This document shows, piece by piece, positions 20,208-20,346 of a stretch of DNA of 20,346 nucleotides. Source of the DNA: JBBRCX01 sp038204465 (GTDB taxonomy: Bacteria > Planctomycetota > Phycisphaerae > Tepidisphaerales > Tepidisphaeraceae); NCBI GenBank assembly GCA_038204465.1, contig JBBRCX010000082.1, positions 1 to 20,346 on the forward strand. Direction: 5' to 3'. The notes below the pieces were generated by a model. It made no database searches and had not been told where the DNA came from. It saw only the letters and a list, made by a program, of their open reading frames with translations. Positions within the stretch are counted from its first letter, which is position 1; every line of letters starts with the position of its first letter. Both the position numbers and the translations under genes were made by a program.

Positions 20208-20346
20208 GGGCAACCGCATTCTCCATTTGAAGGCAAAACTTGCCGAATCGTCGGTAAGCCCAGACCGCGATGCTGACTGAAAATCAATCGTTGCCGCAGG
20301 ACCGACGACGACGCGGCGTCACGCTTTCCCTAGAATGCGGTTGCCC
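20208..20346 (+). ncRNA. Candidate structured RNA segment with 15-bp closing stem, extends to window edge
   Basis: A perfect 15-bp inverted repeat joins 20208-20222 (GGGCAACCGCATTCT) and 20332-20346 (AGAATGCGGTTGCCC), the last bases of the window, so the stem may continue beyond it. Inside are smaller hairpins: GGCAA/TTGCC (20232-20244), CCGA/TCGG (20243-20254) and CGGT/ACCG (20252-20267), some mutually exclusive. Upstream are CGGCC-T-GGCCG (20141-20151) and CCCC/GGGG (20191-20203). No reading frame here looks coding. Together with the promoter and boxA it suggests a structured transcript. Alternatives are an rRNA leader or terminal repeats of a small mobile element. Confidence 0.4.

Noticed and set aside
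19885..20287. Minus-strand frames near the right end with repeated WAFVGFRG-like phrases
   Set aside because: The repetition is the 10-bp tandem array read as protein; frames disagree with each other and no coding signal is present.

Overview
The window is GC-rich, densely coded DNA, most likely from a planctomycete (Planctomycetota, perhaps a Phycisphaerae-type lineage). Three things point there: two predicted exported proteins carry the N-terminal planctomycete motif of the 'LEPRxLLSA' kind (IESLESRMLFSA and IEPLEGRVLMSA), a very large protein joins a Ser/Thr-kinase-like domain to a formylglycine-generating-enzyme (FGE)-like domain, and there are several small lipoproteins in a high-GC background. 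The assignment is an inference from protein features, because no rRNA is visible.

Layout. 2-157: C-terminal tail of an IS66-type transposase cut by the window edge. 158-909: no gene, but a 23-bp tandem repeat, a REP-like palindrome and a strongly G-rich tract that is C-rich on the transcribed minus strand. 910-6026 (-): a two-gene unit with an ATGA stop/start overlap, made of a 1393-residue pseudokinase / membrane segment / Pro-rich / FGE-like protein followed by an M48-like lipoprotein whose HExxH motif reads HGxxH. 6295-8409 (+): a cytoplasmic (alpha/alpha)6-barrel glycoside hydrolase, divergent from the kinase gene and preceded by a direct GTTATCA repeat. 8406-11346 (-): a PhyH-type dioxygenase, an HpaI-type aldolase and a small helical exported protein. 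11549-13057 (+): a vanadium-dependent haloperoxidase with all active-site motifs. 13131-15290 (-): an HExxH zinc metallopeptidase followed 21 bp later by a D-Ala-D-Ala-ligase-like ATP-grasp enzyme. 15547-16581 (+): a LigC-type ATP-dependent DNA ligase. 16590-19852: small membrane protein, lipoprotein with a hairpin terminator, Gly-rich RRM RNA-binding protein, acetolactate decarboxylase with a signal peptide, a four-helix membrane protein and an ankyrin-repeat lipoprotein. 19853-20346: no gene. This end holds a strong sigma70-type promoter, an early hairpin, a boxA-like antitermination element, a four-copy decamer repeat and a perfect 15-bp inverted repeat that touches the window edge.

How things fit together. 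The pseudokinase/FGE-like protein and the M48-like lipoprotein are translationally coupled, and both have lost the expected catalytic residue. They look like a membrane-associated binding or scaffolding pair rather than a kinase and a protease (inference). The ATP-grasp and metallopeptidase pair could make and cut amide bonds on the same substrate (inference). The right-hand end looks like the leader of a long, structured, antiterminated transcript: an rRNA operon, a CRISPR array or an undescribed RNA. Its identity depends on sequence beyond the window.
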